Assembly (NCBI GenBank): GCA_003989065.1 | Contig: RXIW01000017.1 | Coordinates: forward strand, 1-53,063 | Origin: Candidatus Competibacteraceae bacterium | GTDB taxonomy: Bacteria; Pseudomonadota; Gammaproteobacteria; Competibacterales; Competibacteraceae | DNA length: 53,063 bases | Direction: 5' to 3' | Shown here: piece by piece, positions 8,673 through 17,710 of the stretch | Numbering within the stretch: position 1 is the stretch's first letter | How the letters are laid out: the number at the start of each line of letters is the position of its first letter | Program-made: the position numbers and the translations under genes | The notes under the pieces: generated by a model | Told to the model about the DNA's origin: nothing | Databases searched by the model: none | What the model saw: the letters and a program-made list of their open reading frames with translations, nothing else

Positions 8673-10954
8673 ATCGCGAACAGATCCTGGTCATTCTTTA
8701 CGATCTGGCACTGATGCTTTCCAGTGAGGTCCGGTTACGCCCGCTGCTGACCCGGATCCTGCAACGCCTGCTGTATCACACCTCGTTTCCGGCCGGGGTG
8801 GTCTTCCTCAATCGCTCCCCCGGCGATGACGATATCGAGGCCGAACTGGCCGCCGCTGTCGGCGACTTCGCCCTGATGCAACGGATCGGTCAGCGGTTGT
8901 GCCTGCCCAGCGCCCTGCTGCGCGGCCCCATCCAGATTCTGGAGGACCCCGCCCTGCTCGGCCGCCTGCCGCTGGCCCATCAGCGTTATCGCGTCGCGCT
9001 GCGCCTGACCATGCCGGATACCGGGATCATCCTGCTGCTGGCGCCCGCTTCGCCCATCGCACCTCTGCCCTTGGCCCAGATCTTCCAGCCGGTCATGGCC
9101 AATCTGGCCAAGGCCGTGCTGCTATGCCGCAACAACGAAGCCTATGCTCGCTCGCTGGAATCCGAGCGGGTGCGCGCCATCGACGCGCTGCAGGAAAGTG
9201 AGCGGCGGCTGCACACCTTGTTTCACAACATGGCCGATGGCGTCGCCCTGCACGGCCTAATTCCGAATGCGCCGACCGCCGCAGCGGATGCACCGACCGA
9301 TTACCGCATCATCGAATGCAACCCGCGCTTCGAGCGCATCATGGCCGTTTCCCGCGACGAAGCGATCGGCAAGCAGGCGACAGACCTCTACGGCGGCAGC
9401 GATGCGCAGCTCCTGCAGACCGCCCGAGCAGTGGTCGCGAGCGGCCAAACCCAGCGACTGGAGCTGTATTTCCCCGCGCTAAGAAAGTATCTGGATATCT
9501 CCATCATTCCCTGGGACCGCGATGGCTTCGCTGCCGTATTCGCCGACGCTACCGAACGGCATTACATGCAGGAACGACTGAAATGGGCAGCCAATCACGA
9601 TACGCTGACGCAGCTGCCGAACCGCCTGCTGCTTTCGGACCGCCTGCAACAAACAGTCAGTCAGGCTCGAAAAACCGGCAAGCTGCTGGCCGTCTGCTAT
9701 CTCGATCTCGACAACTTCAAACCCATCAACGACCGTTGGGGGCACGAAACCGGCGATCAGCTCTTGGTCAGGATGGCCAATCGTCTGCAGCACCATCTGC
9801 GTCCCGAGGACACCATCGCCCGCCTGGGTGGCGATGAATTCGTCTTGTTGCTGGTCGATTACGCCAGCCCCGCCGCGATCGCCGCCATCCTGCAGCGCAT
9901 TCTGGCCGCTATCATGGAACCCTGCGAAATACCGCTGCATTCGCCGGTTTCCCTGTCGGCCAGCATCGGCGTCACCCTGTTTCCCCGCGACGAGACCGAT
10001 CCGGACACCCTGCTGCGCCATGCCGACCAAGCCATGTACATGGCCAAACAGACCGGCCGCAATCGCTACCACTTCTTCGACTCCGACCAGGATCGCCAGC
10101 GCAAGGCCCGCCAGGACGCCTTGCACAACATCGAAACGGCGCTGGAGACCGGTCAGTTCCGGCTGTATTACCAGCCCAAGGTGGATATGCGCTACGGCCG
10201 GGTCATCGGTGCCGAAGCGCTGATCCGCTGGCAGCATCCCGAGCAAGGGCTGCTGGGACCGAACGAATTCCTGCCGCTGATCGAAAACACTCTGCTGGAT
10301 TGCCGCGTCGGCGACTGGGTGATCCAAACCGCTATGGCCCATCTGGAGTCCTGGATGGCCGCAGGTCTCCTGCTGACGATCAGCGTCAACATCTCGGCCA
10401 CGCAGTTGCAACAGCCCGATTTCGTCGCCCAACTGGACCGGCAGCTGCGCGCCCATCCGACCGTTCCGCCCCATCTACTGGAATTGGAAGTGCTGGAGTC
10501 GGCAGCCCTGCAGGATATCGACGCCGTATCCGAACTGATCAAATCCTGTCGTCGCCTTGGCGTCAATTTCGCCCTGGACGATTTCGGGGCCGGTTATTCC
10601 TCGCTCACCTATCTGAAGCGCCTGCCGGTCGCCACCATCAAGATCGACCAGTCCTTCGTGCGCGACATGCTGCACGACCCGGAAGATCTGGCGATCGTCG
10701 AGGGGATCATCGGGCTGGCCAAGTCGTTCCAGCGCCAGGTCATTGCGGAAGGGGTGGAAACGGCTGAGCACGGCGTGCAACTGCTTCGTCTGGGCTGCAA
10801 TCTGGCGCAGGGCTACGGTATTGCCCGCCCGATGCCGGCCGAAGCCCTGTTCGACTGGGTAGCGCGCTACTGCCATCCACCACTATGGACTCACACGGCG
10901 ACCAGCAAATCCAAGTGCGGCCGCCGTCCCAAACACCGCCAGCTGCCAGGCTAA
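8669..10954 (+). CDS. GAF-like/PAS-GGDEF-EAL cyclic-di-GMP protein
   Basis: The 761-aa protein has an N-terminal region of about 170 residues that may be a degenerate GAF-type sensor, then a PAS domain (about 180-300), a diguanylate cyclase domain (about 305-470) and an EAL phosphodiesterase domain (about 487-735). The GGDEF motif is intact at 387-391, and an inhibitory-site RPED precedes it by five residues. EAL is intact at 516-518, with DDFGAGYSS further on, so both synthesis and breakdown of c-di-GMP are possible. There are no membrane segments. It is coupled to the FIST gene by an ATGA overlap. It ends tail-to-tail with the arn formyltransferase, the two stop codons sharing CTAA at 10951-10954. 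Confidence 0.95.
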   Translation: MNREQILVILYDLALMLSSEVRLRPLLTRILQRLLYHTSFPAGVVFLNRSPGDDDIEAELAAAVGDFALMQRIGQRLCLPSALLRGPIQILEDPALLGRLPLAHQRYRVALRLTMPDTGIILLLAPASPIAPLPLAQIFQPVMANLAKAVLLCRNNEAYARSLESERVRAIDALQESERRLHTLFHNMADGVALHGLIPNAPTAAADAPTDYRIIECNPRFERIMAVSRDEAIGKQATDLYGGSDAQLLQTARAVVASGQTQRLELYFPALRKYLDISIIPWDRDGFAAVFADATERHYMQERLKWAANHDTLTQLPNRLLLSDRLQQTVSQARKTGKLLAVCYLDLDNFKPINDRWGHETGDQLLVRMANRLQHHLRPEDTIARLGGDEFVLLLVDYASPAAIAAILQRILAAIMEPCEIPLHSPVSLSASIGVTLFPRDETDPDTLLRHADQAMYMAKQTGRNRYHFFDSDQDRQRKARQDALHNIETALETGQFRLYYQPKVDMRYGRVIGAEALIRWQHPEQGLLGPNEFLPLIENTLLDCRVGDWVIQTAMAHLESWMAAGLLLTISVNISATQLQQPDFVAQLDRQLRAHPTVPPHLLELEVLESAALQDIDAVSELIKSCRRLGVNFALDDFGAGYSSLTYLKRLPVATIKIDQSFVRDMLHDPEDLAIVEGIIGLAKSFQRQVIAEGVETAEHGVQLLRLGCNLAQGYGIARPMPAEALFDWVARYCHPPLWTHTATSKSKCGRRPKHRQLPG

Positions 10955-11886
10955 GGCTCCGGATCGCCCAGCCGCCAGGGTCCGGGGCCCAGCCGTTCGC
11001 TCAGCTGCGCAGCAGACCGTACGATTTCGCCGGTCACCTCCAGCGCCAGGATCTGTAGCGCACCACCCCCGCCGCAACCAGCCAACAACCGCTCATCGGC
11101 CGCTTCGAGCACCGCTGTCGCCACAGGCGTAGCCGCTTCGAGCACCCGCGTGCGCAGAATGCGCGCCGGCTGACCGGCGATTGCGGTGAATGCGCCCGGA
11201 TACGGCGGTGCCACCGCGCGCACCAGGTCATGAATGCGCCCTGCCGGCCACTGCCAGTCGATACGGCCATCCGCCGGCTTGCGACCGGAGAAATAGCCAC
11301 CCTGACTCAAGTCCTGCACGATGCGCGGCGCTGTACCGGCGATCAGGTCCGGTAACACCCGATGCAGGGTCAGTTCGGCAGCCAGGGTGACCTTGTCGAA
11401 CACCTCCCGCGCGGTATCGTCGGGCAGGATCGGCACGGCGGTTTGCGCCACGATATCGCCCGCGTCCGGTTTGACCGTCATGTAATGCAGGGTCGCACCC
11501 GTCTCGCGTTCGCCATGGATGATGGCCCAGTTGACCGGCACCCGACCGCGATAACGCGGTAGCAAGGAACCGTGCATGTTCAAGGCGCCGCGCGCAGGAA
11601 TCGCCAGCAGCTCCGCCTTCAGCATCTGCCGATAGTAGAACGAGAACAGAAAATCGGGTGCGAGGGCACGGATGCGCTGCACCAGCTCCGGGGTATTCGG
11701 GTCCGCTGGGGTGAGGGTCGGAATGCCATAGTCGGCGGCAGTGGCCGCAACGCTATCGAACCAGATGCATTCGCTGGGATTGTCCTCGTGGGTCAGGACC
11801 AGCGCCACCTCGACGCCCCGCGCCAGCAACACCTTGAGGCAGCGCACACCGACATTGTGATAAGCCAGGACCACGGCGCGCGGCAT
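10951..11886 (-). CDS. arnA: ArnA formyltransferase domain: UDP-L-Ara4N formyltransferase (stand-alone)
   Basis: This 311-aa protein corresponds to the N-terminal half of E. coli ArnA. That domain uses 10-formyltetrahydrofolate to formylate UDP-L-Ara4N so that ArnC can use it. The catalytic triad is visible as Asn103 and His105 (ALNMHGSLLP) and Asp141 (VKPDAGDI), each one residue later than in E. coli ArnA. RYRGRVPVNW and TGATLHYM are the surrounding family motifs. It begins 3 bases after arnC. The dehydrogenase half of ArnA is a separate gene (6329-7372) across the FIST/GGDEF-EAL insertion. Confidence 0.92.
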   Translation of the reverse strand: MPRAVVLAYHNVGVRCLKVLLARGVEVALVLTHEDNPSECIWFDSVAATAADYGIPTLTPADPNTPELVQRIRALAPDFLFSFYYRQMLKAELLAIPARGALNMHGSLLPRYRGRVPVNWAIIHGERETGATLHYMTVKPDAGDIVAQTAVPILPDDTAREVFDKVTLAAELTLHRVLPDLIAGTAPRIVQDLSQGGYFSGRKPADGRIDWQWPAGRIHDLVRAVAPPYPGAFTAIAGQPARILRTRVLEAATPVATAVLEAADERLLAGCGGGGALQILALEVTGEIVRSAAQLSERLGPGPWRLGDPEP

Positions 11887-11889
11887 GGT

Positions 11890-12834
11890 TCAACCCTCCG
11901 TGCGCTGTTCCAGAACGGCCTGGATGGTGAAGCGCGGGCGTTCGCGCACCTGCAGGTAGATGCGGCCCACATACTCGCCCAGCAAGCCAATCCCGAACAG
12001 CTGGATGCCCATCAGAAAGAAATCGAGGCCAAATAGGGTGAACAAGCCCTCGGCTTCCGGCCCCACCACCAGCCGGCGGATCGCCAGATAGGTCACGAAT
12101 GCCGCCGAGGCCAACGCCAGAATGATGCCAGCCAGCGAAAAGATCTGCAGAGGAACCAGCGAAAAACCAGTCACCAAATCGAAATTCAGCCGGATCAGCT
12201 TGTACAGCGAATACTTCGACTCGCCGGCGGCGCGTCCAGCATGGGCCACGACTACCTCGGTCGGATTGGCGGCGAAGGTGTAGGCCAGCGCTGGAATATA
12301 GGTGCTAACCTCGCGCGACGCCACGATGGCCTGGATGATGGGACGGCTGTAGGCGCGCAACATGCAGCCCTGGTCGGTCATGCGGATGCGAGTGATGCGC
12401 TCGCGCAGCCGGTTCATCAACTTGGAGGCGAGGTGCCGCCACAGGCGATCCTCGCGAGTCTGGCGGATGCTGCCGACATAGTCATAGCCCTGATCCATCG
12501 CCGCCAGCAGCTTGCCAATCTCTTCCGGCGGGTTCTGCAAATCGGCATCCATGGTCACGATGCGCTCGCCGCGACAATATTCGAACCCGGCCATGATCGC
12601 CATATGCTGGCCGTAGTTGGCGTTGAACAGGATGACCCGCGTCACGTCGGGCCGGGCCAGGAACTGGTCTTTCAGCAGTGCCGCCGAGTGGTCACGGCTG
12701 CCATCGTTGACGAACAGGATCTCGTAGGACACCCCCAACGCGTCCAGCGCCGGATAGAGCCGGGCGAACAGCGCCGCCAGCGTCGCCTGTTCGTTGTATA
12801 CCGGGATGATGACCGACAGTTGTGGATCGTTCAT
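11890..12834 (-). CDS. arnC: ArnC: undecaprenyl-phosphate Ara4FN transferase
   Basis: ArnC is a GT2 glycosyltransferase that transfers Ara4FN from UDP to undecaprenyl phosphate at the inner membrane. The 314-aa protein has the GT2 start (VIIPVYNEQATL), FVNDGSRDHS, and the metal-binding MDADLQNPPEE. Two C-terminal membrane helices follow (around VPLQIFSLAGIILALAS and FFLMGIQLFGIGLLGEY), as in ArnC and other polyprenyl-phosphate transferases. The ATG at 12834 is chosen because it makes an ATGA overlap with the arnB stop; an upstream in-frame ATG at 12861 would lie inside arnB. It is part of the arnT-E-B-C-A block. Confidence 0.93.
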   Translation of the reverse strand: MNDPQLSVIIPVYNEQATLAALFARLYPALDALGVSYEILFVNDGSRDHSAALLKDQFLARPDVTRVILFNANYGQHMAIMAGFEYCRGERIVTMDADLQNPPEEIGKLLAAMDQGYDYVGSIRQTREDRLWRHLASKLMNRLRERITRIRMTDQGCMLRAYSRPIIQAIVASREVSTYIPALAYTFAANPTEVVVAHAGRAAGESKYSLYKLIRLNFDLVTGFSLVPLQIFSLAGIILALASAAFVTYLAIRRLVVGPEAEGLFTLFGLDFFLMGIQLFGIGLLGEYVGRIYLQVRERPRFTIQAVLEQRTEG

Positions 12835-13955
12835 GACAAAACCTCGCTGATCGCCGCGCACACCCGCGCCACGTCGGCGGGGGTCATCGCCGGAAACAAC
12901 GGCAAGGTCACCGTCTCGCGCGCGATTCGCTCGGTATTCGGCAACTCGCCTTCGTGATGGCCACGGCGGCGGAACAGGGTGGTGAGATGGGCCGCCTCGT
13001 AGGAGAGGCCGGTACCGATGCCACGAGCCTCGAGGGCGGCGCGAAACTGCGGGCGGTCGATGGCCATGTGCGCCAGCGGCAACAACGGCGCGAACATGTT
13101 CCAGCTATGCCCGGTCTCCTCGCCGGCATAGCCGGGGTGTGGTAGCAGCCAAGGCAGATCGGTCGGAAAGCGCCGAAAATACTCGGCCACCAGCTCGCGA
13201 CGCCGGGCGTTGAATTCCTCCAGCCGCGCCAGCTGGCCCAGACCGATCCGGGCGTTGACATCGGGCAGGTTGAACTTGCCGCCGGGAAACGCGACATCGC
13301 GGGTACCGTCGGGCAAGCGGGTGATGCCGTGAAAGCGCAGGGTCTCGACCTCACGCGCTTCGGCCTCGTCGTTCAGCACCAGCGCCCCGCCTTCGATCGC
13401 GGTCAGGTTCTTGTTGGGATGGAAGCTGAACACCGTCAGGTCGCCGAAACTGCCGATCCGCTGCCCGCGCCAGCGCGAACCGATGGCGAGTGCGGCATCC
13501 TCGATCACCCGCAGCCGGTAGCGATCGGCCAGCGCGTACAGCTGCGCCATGTCCACCGGCAACCCCGCAAAATGGGTTGGCAGAATGGCGCGGGTCCGCG
13601 GGGTGATGGCGCGTTCGACCGCGGCGAAATCCAGGTTGCGACTCAGCAGTTCGACTTCGACGAACACCGGGGTCGCGCCCACTTTGGCGATCATGTTGGG
13701 GGCGGCGAAAAAGGTCTGCGAAGGCGTAATGACCTCGTCGCCGGGACCGATGCCGCATAGCTGCAAGGCGACTTCCAGCGCGGCGGTGGCGGAATTCAGC
13801 ACCCGCACCGGTCGGCCACCCAGATAATCCGACAGGGCCGCTTCGAAGCGCTTGACCTGCGGGCCGGAAGTGATCCAACCCGAGCGCAGCACCTCGGCGA
13901 CGCCGGCGATGGTCTCTTCATCGAGGGTTGGCCGGGTAAACGGTAGATAAGACAT
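12831..13955 (-). CDS. arnB: ArnB: UDP-L-Ara4O aminotransferase
   Basis: ArnB is a PLP-dependent DegT/DnrJ/EryC1-family aminotransferase that converts UDP-4-keto-pentose plus glutamate to UDP-L-Ara4N. In this 374-aa protein the PLP-binding lysine is Lys182, in FSFHPNKNLTAIEGG, and the IEDAALAIGS stretch holds the PLP-contacting aspartate. The start MSYLPFTRPTLDEE at 13955 matches ArnB proteins, whereas an in-frame ATG at 13991 adds 12 unconserved residues. The gene lies 36 bases after the SMR-type flippase subunit gene and overlaps arnC by four bases. Confidence 0.94.
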   Translation of the reverse strand: MSYLPFTRPTLDEETIAGVAEVLRSGWITSGPQVKRFEAALSDYLGGRPVRVLNSATAALEVALQLCGIGPGDEVITPSQTFFAAPNMIAKVGATPVFVEVELLSRNLDFAAVERAITPRTRAILPTHFAGLPVDMAQLYALADRYRLRVIEDAALAIGSRWRGQRIGSFGDLTVFSFHPNKNLTAIEGGALVLNDEAEAREVETLRFHGITRLPDGTRDVAFPGGKFNLPDVNARIGLGQLARLEEFNARRRELVAEYFRRFPTDLPWLLPHPGYAGEETGHSWNMFAPLLPLAHMAIDRPQFRAALEARGIGTGLSYEAAHLTTLFRRRGHHEGELPNTERIARETVTLPLFPAMTPADVARVCAAISEVLS

Positions 13956-13991
13956 GGATTGTCCAGGCGACAAAGGGAGAAGCGATGTCAT

Positions 13992-14363
13992 TCAAGACCT
14001 TGCAAGCAAATAGACGCCGACGATGACGAAGCCGATGCCCAGCCAGCGTCCGCTGGTCAGCGCCTCGCCGAACAGGTACCAGGCCGCCAGCGCGTTGACC
14101 ACATAGCCGATCGACAGCATCGGGTAAGCCATGCTGACCGGTACCCGCGACAGGGCCATGATCCAGACCAGCACGCTGATGCCGTAGCAGGCGAAACCGC
14201 CCAGAAAATGCGGGTTGGTGGCAATTGACAGGGCCAGCGGCCAGGCATTGGCAACCGTCGGGGTGATCACCCCGAGCGTGTTGGCCCCAGCCTTCAGCAG
14301 CAGTTGCGCGACGGCGTTGAGCAACACGCCGATCAAGATCATAGCGAAGCTGGAGGCGGTCAT
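13992..14363 (-). CDS. ArnE/ArnF-like small membrane flippase subunit
   Basis: A 123-aa protein with four predicted membrane helices resembles small EamA/SMR transporters. It begins SFAMILIGVLLNAVAQLLLKAGA and contains SVLVWIMALSRVPVSMAYPMLSIGYV, typical of this fold. In enterobacteria the ArnE-ArnF pair is proposed to flip undecaprenyl-phosphate-L-Ara4N to the periplasm. Only one such gene is present here, so it may work as a homodimer or with a partner encoded elsewhere. It overlaps arnT by four bases (ATGA, 14360-14363) and precedes arnB, which places it firmly in the pathway. Whether it is the ArnE or the ArnF equivalent cannot be decided. Confidence 0.85.
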   Translation of the reverse strand: MTASSFAMILIGVLLNAVAQLLLKAGANTLGVITPTVANAWPLALSIATNPHFLGGFACYGISVLVWIMALSRVPVSMAYPMLSIGYVVNALAAWYLFGEALTSGRWLGIGFVIVGVYLLARS

Positions 14364-16129
14364 CGGCGACTCACGATGACCCGACGCGGGTCGCGCGCCA
14401 ATAGCCGCATCGGCAAACCTTCCTGGCTGAAACGCTCATAGTTGGCCACACTCATCATCGCATAACCTTGCGCCAGCACCAGCCAGCGGGCTTTCCAATC
14501 CTCGAGATCCGCGATGCTCTTCCAGGGTTCCGCCGTCTGGCCCAGGGCAAATTCATCGACGTAATACACCAGGGTTACCGGCCGCTGGAGATAGAACGGC
14601 AGGGTCTGATCATACATCCAGACGCTGTAGAACGGCGCATCCCGCTCGAACGGCCCCACCGTGGCCTCGGCCTGGCGCACGATATGATAGGACGAGGACA
14701 AGGAAGAGAGTTCATCGTGGCCATTCAGCGCCAGAATACCGGCCGTCAGACTGCCGAACGCCAGGGCGACCATGCCAAATGGGCGGGCAGCCCGGCGGAA
14801 GAACCAGACCGCTGCCAGCGCGCCGACCGTAAAGGCCAGGACCGAGCCCTGTATCCAGGGCGCATAGTGGCGCACGATCTCGAACGGCGATCGGGCATTG
14901 ACGAAGAATCGCGCCGTGATCCACTCGCCGCCGATCAGGACCACCAGCAACAGCGCGCCGCCTACTGCCGCCAATCCCCAAGCCAGACGACTCAGCACGG
15001 TCGGCGTCATCCGTTGCATCTCCAGCGCCGCGAACAGGGCCAAGGCCGGAAACATCGGCAAAATATAGGATGGCAGCTTGGAATGGGAAACGCTGAAGAA
15101 CATGAAGATGAAGCCGGACCAGATCAGCAATAGACGTCGCACCTGCAACGTTCCCGGCTCTCCTTCGCGCCGCCAGCCTTCGCGCAACCGCAGAACGATG
15201 TAGGGCGTCCAGGGCATCGCTCCGAACAACAGGATGGGAATGAAGTACCACCAGGCCCCTTCGCGGCGGTGGACCTTGGTCAGGAAACGCTCGAAGTGTT
15301 CGTGTACGAAGAAGAAGCGGGCGAATTCGTCGTTGGCCAGCGATACGGCCACGAACCACGGCACAGTGATCGCCAGAAACAGGATCAGGCCCTTACCGAG
15401 GTGCAGGCGAGTCAGCAAGCGCCAATCGCGTTCGACCACCATATAGATCGCCAGTATCGCCCCCGGCAGCACCACACCGATCAGTCCCTTGCTCAGCACC
15501 GCCAAGGCCATCGCCGCCCACACCGCCAGCATACCGTTGCGCGTGGCCGTGGCCGTCGCCCCCGGCCGCTGCGCCCACAAAAAGCTCAGCAGCGCCACGG
15601 TGAGAAAGGCGGCCAGCCCCGCATCCAGGGTGTTGATATGGGAATTGATGATGAAGCCGCTGCAACCACCCAGCGCGGCGGCAGCGGCCAGGGCAATGTC
15701 ATCATCGCCGTACAGGCGGCGCACGGTCCAGAACATCAGGAGCACGCACGCGAAGGCCGTGGTCGCCGGCCACCAGCGTGCGCCCCACTGGCTTTCGCCG
15801 AACAGCCGGAACGCCGCCGCCGTCGCCCAATACTGCAAGGGCGGCTTCTCGAAATATTTGAGATCGTTCAAGCGCGGGGTGACCCAGTCGCCGGACAATG
15901 CCATCTCGCGACCGATCTCGGCATAACGCCCTTCATCCGGGCTGACCAGCTTGCGATATTCCAGATTGCTGAACCAGATCAGCGCGAACACCGCCAACAA
16001 CCCGACCAACAACAGTGTGGACCAGCGGCCGGCGGTCGAGAACGACCGGGCTGACGCTGGCGCTGCGTCCAGCAGCGTTGCATCGGCGGCCCGCTGGTCG
16101 ACCAGTGTTTTCTTCTCGTGTACGACCAT
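14360..16129 (-). CDS. arnT: ArnT-family lipid A aminoarabinose transferase
   Basis: This 589-aa multi-pass inner-membrane glycosyltransferase (PMT/ArnT superfamily, GT83-like) would move L-Ara4N from its undecaprenyl carrier to lipid A phosphates, the step that gives cationic-peptide resistance. The conserved first periplasmic loop reads LVSPDEGRYAEIGREMA followed by GDWVTPRLNDLKYFEKPP, which carries the family's acidic DE pair and the EKPPL motif. About a dozen membrane helices follow, then a soluble periplasmic C-terminal part. The ATG at 16129 is the first gene start of the arn block. The 246 bases upstream carry two related dyad sites (16205-16228, 16341-16364). Specificity for Ara4N is inferred from the neighbours. 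Confidence 0.9.
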   Translation of the reverse strand: MVVHEKKTLVDQRAADATLLDAAPASARSFSTAGRWSTLLLVGLLAVFALIWFSNLEYRKLVSPDEGRYAEIGREMALSGDWVTPRLNDLKYFEKPPLQYWATAAAFRLFGESQWGARWWPATTAFACVLLMFWTVRRLYGDDDIALAAAAALGGCSGFIINSHINTLDAGLAAFLTVALLSFLWAQRPGATATATRNGMLAVWAAMALAVLSKGLIGVVLPGAILAIYMVVERDWRLLTRLHLGKGLILFLAITVPWFVAVSLANDEFARFFFVHEHFERFLTKVHRREGAWWYFIPILLFGAMPWTPYIVLRLREGWRREGEPGTLQVRRLLLIWSGFIFMFFSVSHSKLPSYILPMFPALALFAALEMQRMTPTVLSRLAWGLAAVGGALLLVVLIGGEWITARFFVNARSPFEIVRHYAPWIQGSVLAFTVGALAAVWFFRRAARPFGMVALAFGSLTAGILALNGHDELSSLSSSYHIVRQAEATVGPFERDAPFYSVWMYDQTLPFYLQRPVTLVYYVDEFALGQTAEPWKSIADLEDWKARWLVLAQGYAMMSVANYERFSQEGLPMRLLARDPRRVIVSRR

Positions 16130-16204
16130 GACGCTCCAATCGTTCTGTCAAAAAGGGTTGAGGCAGTCCGTCAGTACGACACAGCCGGACACAATGGCCA
16201 GGCC

Positions 16205-16228
16205 CGAAATCGTTGGTCAACATGACCT
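16205..16228. repeat. 24-base direct repeat, copy 1, with an inner dyad
   Basis: This copy starts CGAAATCG and ends with the dyad GGTCA-ACA-TGACC (16215-16227). A second copy at 16341-16364 matches 20 of 24 positions. It lies about 75-100 bases upstream of the arnT start, a sensible place for a regulator. The start-to-start distance of 136 bases is close to 13 helical turns. Confidence 0.5.
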
Positions 16229-16340
16229 CAGCCCGTCGATAAAGTGCCGACAACTTCTTCAGTCGCTGGCAACCGGCGAAGTTGACGGTTTTTGTCGATC
16301 TCGCTGAGGTCGGTTGAGCCTTGCCCGATCAACGGCACTG

Positions 16341-16364
16341 CGAAATCGGGAGTCAGCATGACCT
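16341..16364. repeat. 24-base direct repeat, copy 2, with an inner dyad
   Basis: This is the partner of the repeat at 16205-16228. It shares CGAAATCG at the left and CATGACCT at the right, with the dyad GTCA-GCA-TGAC at 16352-16362. It lies just downstream of the batD stop codon. The pair may be operator sites for the arn operon or the remains of a short duplication. Confidence 0.5.
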
Positions 16365-16375
16365 GTGTCGTGCTG

Positions 16376-17710
16376 CTATCCGACCCTCGGTGGGTTCAAC
16401 GCGGACAGATGGTGACGGGATGAGCGGTGCATATGCTGTCGCGCAAACGACTGCCGCGTCCTTTGCAGCGCTGTCGCCAACGGAGCCCCCGTCCATGTCG
16501 CGGAGAGTGGAGCGCAAGAAGAGTAGAGGTAGCGTTCAAGCTCGGCGACCCGCCTTTGCAGCTCCTCGTCGGTCGTCGCCTGGACATAATCCCGAATCGA
16601 CGTCGCACCGGTGCGCTGCACCCAAGCCATCAGCGCGGCATAGCTCCGCGCTGGGTCGTTGGCGCGGCATGCCGCGAACAGGCGCTCGAAGTAAGCGCCC
16701 TCCGTTTCGCGCTGCGCCACGCGCCGCGCCATCAGGAAGCCACGCGCCTTGGCTGGCCAGCGACGCACCCGCCAGGCAACCATGAGAACACCCAAAACCA
16801 CTGCGGTCGGCACCAGCCAGCGCTGCCAATCGGTGGTGGGATTCTCGGGCAACGGCAGAGTCTGCGATGGGGGCGGCGGGGCAATGGCAGTCTGCTGCGC
16901 GCTGGCAACGACCGTCACCTGGATTTCGGGCGCTTCTGCCAACTGGGTCTTCTGGGTACCCGGATCGAACCAGCTCACCGAGACCTTCGGCAACAGATAG
17001 TGGCCCGGACGATCGAAGCGATAAGTCACGACATCGACACGCCGGCCACCCTCGAACTGGCCGCGATCGCCCTTCAGATCGGTGAGCTGGGGATCTCTCT
17101 TGTAGAGATGCACACCCTCCGGCGCCGTGAAGCTCGGCGGCGGGATCATCATCGACTGGGTCTGATCGGCGTCGATCTCGATGGTGCGGGTGATCGCATC
17201 GCCGACATGCATCGTTTTGGCGAGCCCCTCAACCTGCTGCTTGATCGTCATCGACGCCACCGCAACGGCGCCTTGTCCACTCTTCGCTCCGGGTGGTGCG
17301 AGGACGTCGATCTTCTCGGGCGGTAGGGTGACTGAGCCCGGAGACGACTGGCCGGGCACCGCCGCATACTGGAAGGTGATCTGCACCGGCGGCAGGACAA
17401 AGTTGCCATCGCGCTGGGGGACGATCACGTAGCTACGCCGGATGCCTGCATAGGTGACGCCATCGATGGTCTCGTTGAGGTTTGCCGCGCCCTCGTCGGG
17501 CATGGTGACGACAGCCCCCGGCAGGTCGAACAGCGGAAATTGTAGTGCCGACAGGAAGTAGTTCGGCACCAGGACCGTCACATTCAGGCGCAGGGACTGG
17601 CCGACATAGATCGGACCCGTTTGTTCGAGCTGGACCCGAACCTGAGGAGCGTCTGCCGCCTGCCCGACCGCCGACAGGGTCAGCATCAGGAGAAAGAGTG
17701 CAATCCTCAT
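16376..17710 (-). CDS. BatD-like protein (BAT operon membrane protein)
   Basis: The 444-aa product starts with a signal peptide (MRIALFLLMLTLSAVGQAADA). A large periplasmic region of beta-sandwich type follows (QVRVQLEQTGPIYVGQSLRLNVTV and PVQITFQYAAVPGQ), then one membrane helix near VPTAVVLGVLMVAWRV and a cytoplasmic tail. This is the BatD arrangement; BatD is the non-VWA member of BAT operons, first linked to aerotolerance in Bacteroides. The ATG at 17710 overlaps the preceding stop codon by four bases; a longer open frame runs to 17971 but lacks the signal peptide start. It is the last gene of the MoxR-BAT series. Confidence 0.85.
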   Translation of the reverse strand: MRIALFLLMLTLSAVGQAADAPQVRVQLEQTGPIYVGQSLRLNVTVLVPNYFLSALQFPLFDLPGAVVTMPDEGAANLNETIDGVTYAGIRRSYVIVPQRDGNFVLPPVQITFQYAAVPGQSSPGSVTLPPEKIDVLAPPGAKSGQGAVAVASMTIKQQVEGLAKTMHVGDAITRTIEIDADQTQSMMIPPPSFTAPEGVHLYKRDPQLTDLKGDRGQFEGGRRVDVVTYRFDRPGHYLLPKVSVSWFDPGTQKTQLAEAPEIQVTVVASAQQTAIAPPPPSQTLPLPENPTTDWQRWLVPTAVVLGVLMVAWRVRRWPAKARGFLMARRVAQRETEGAYFERLFAACRANDPARSYAALMAWVQRTGATSIRDYVQATTDEELQRRVAELERYLYSSCAPLSATWTGAPLATALQRTRQSFARQHMHRSSRHHLSALNPPRVG

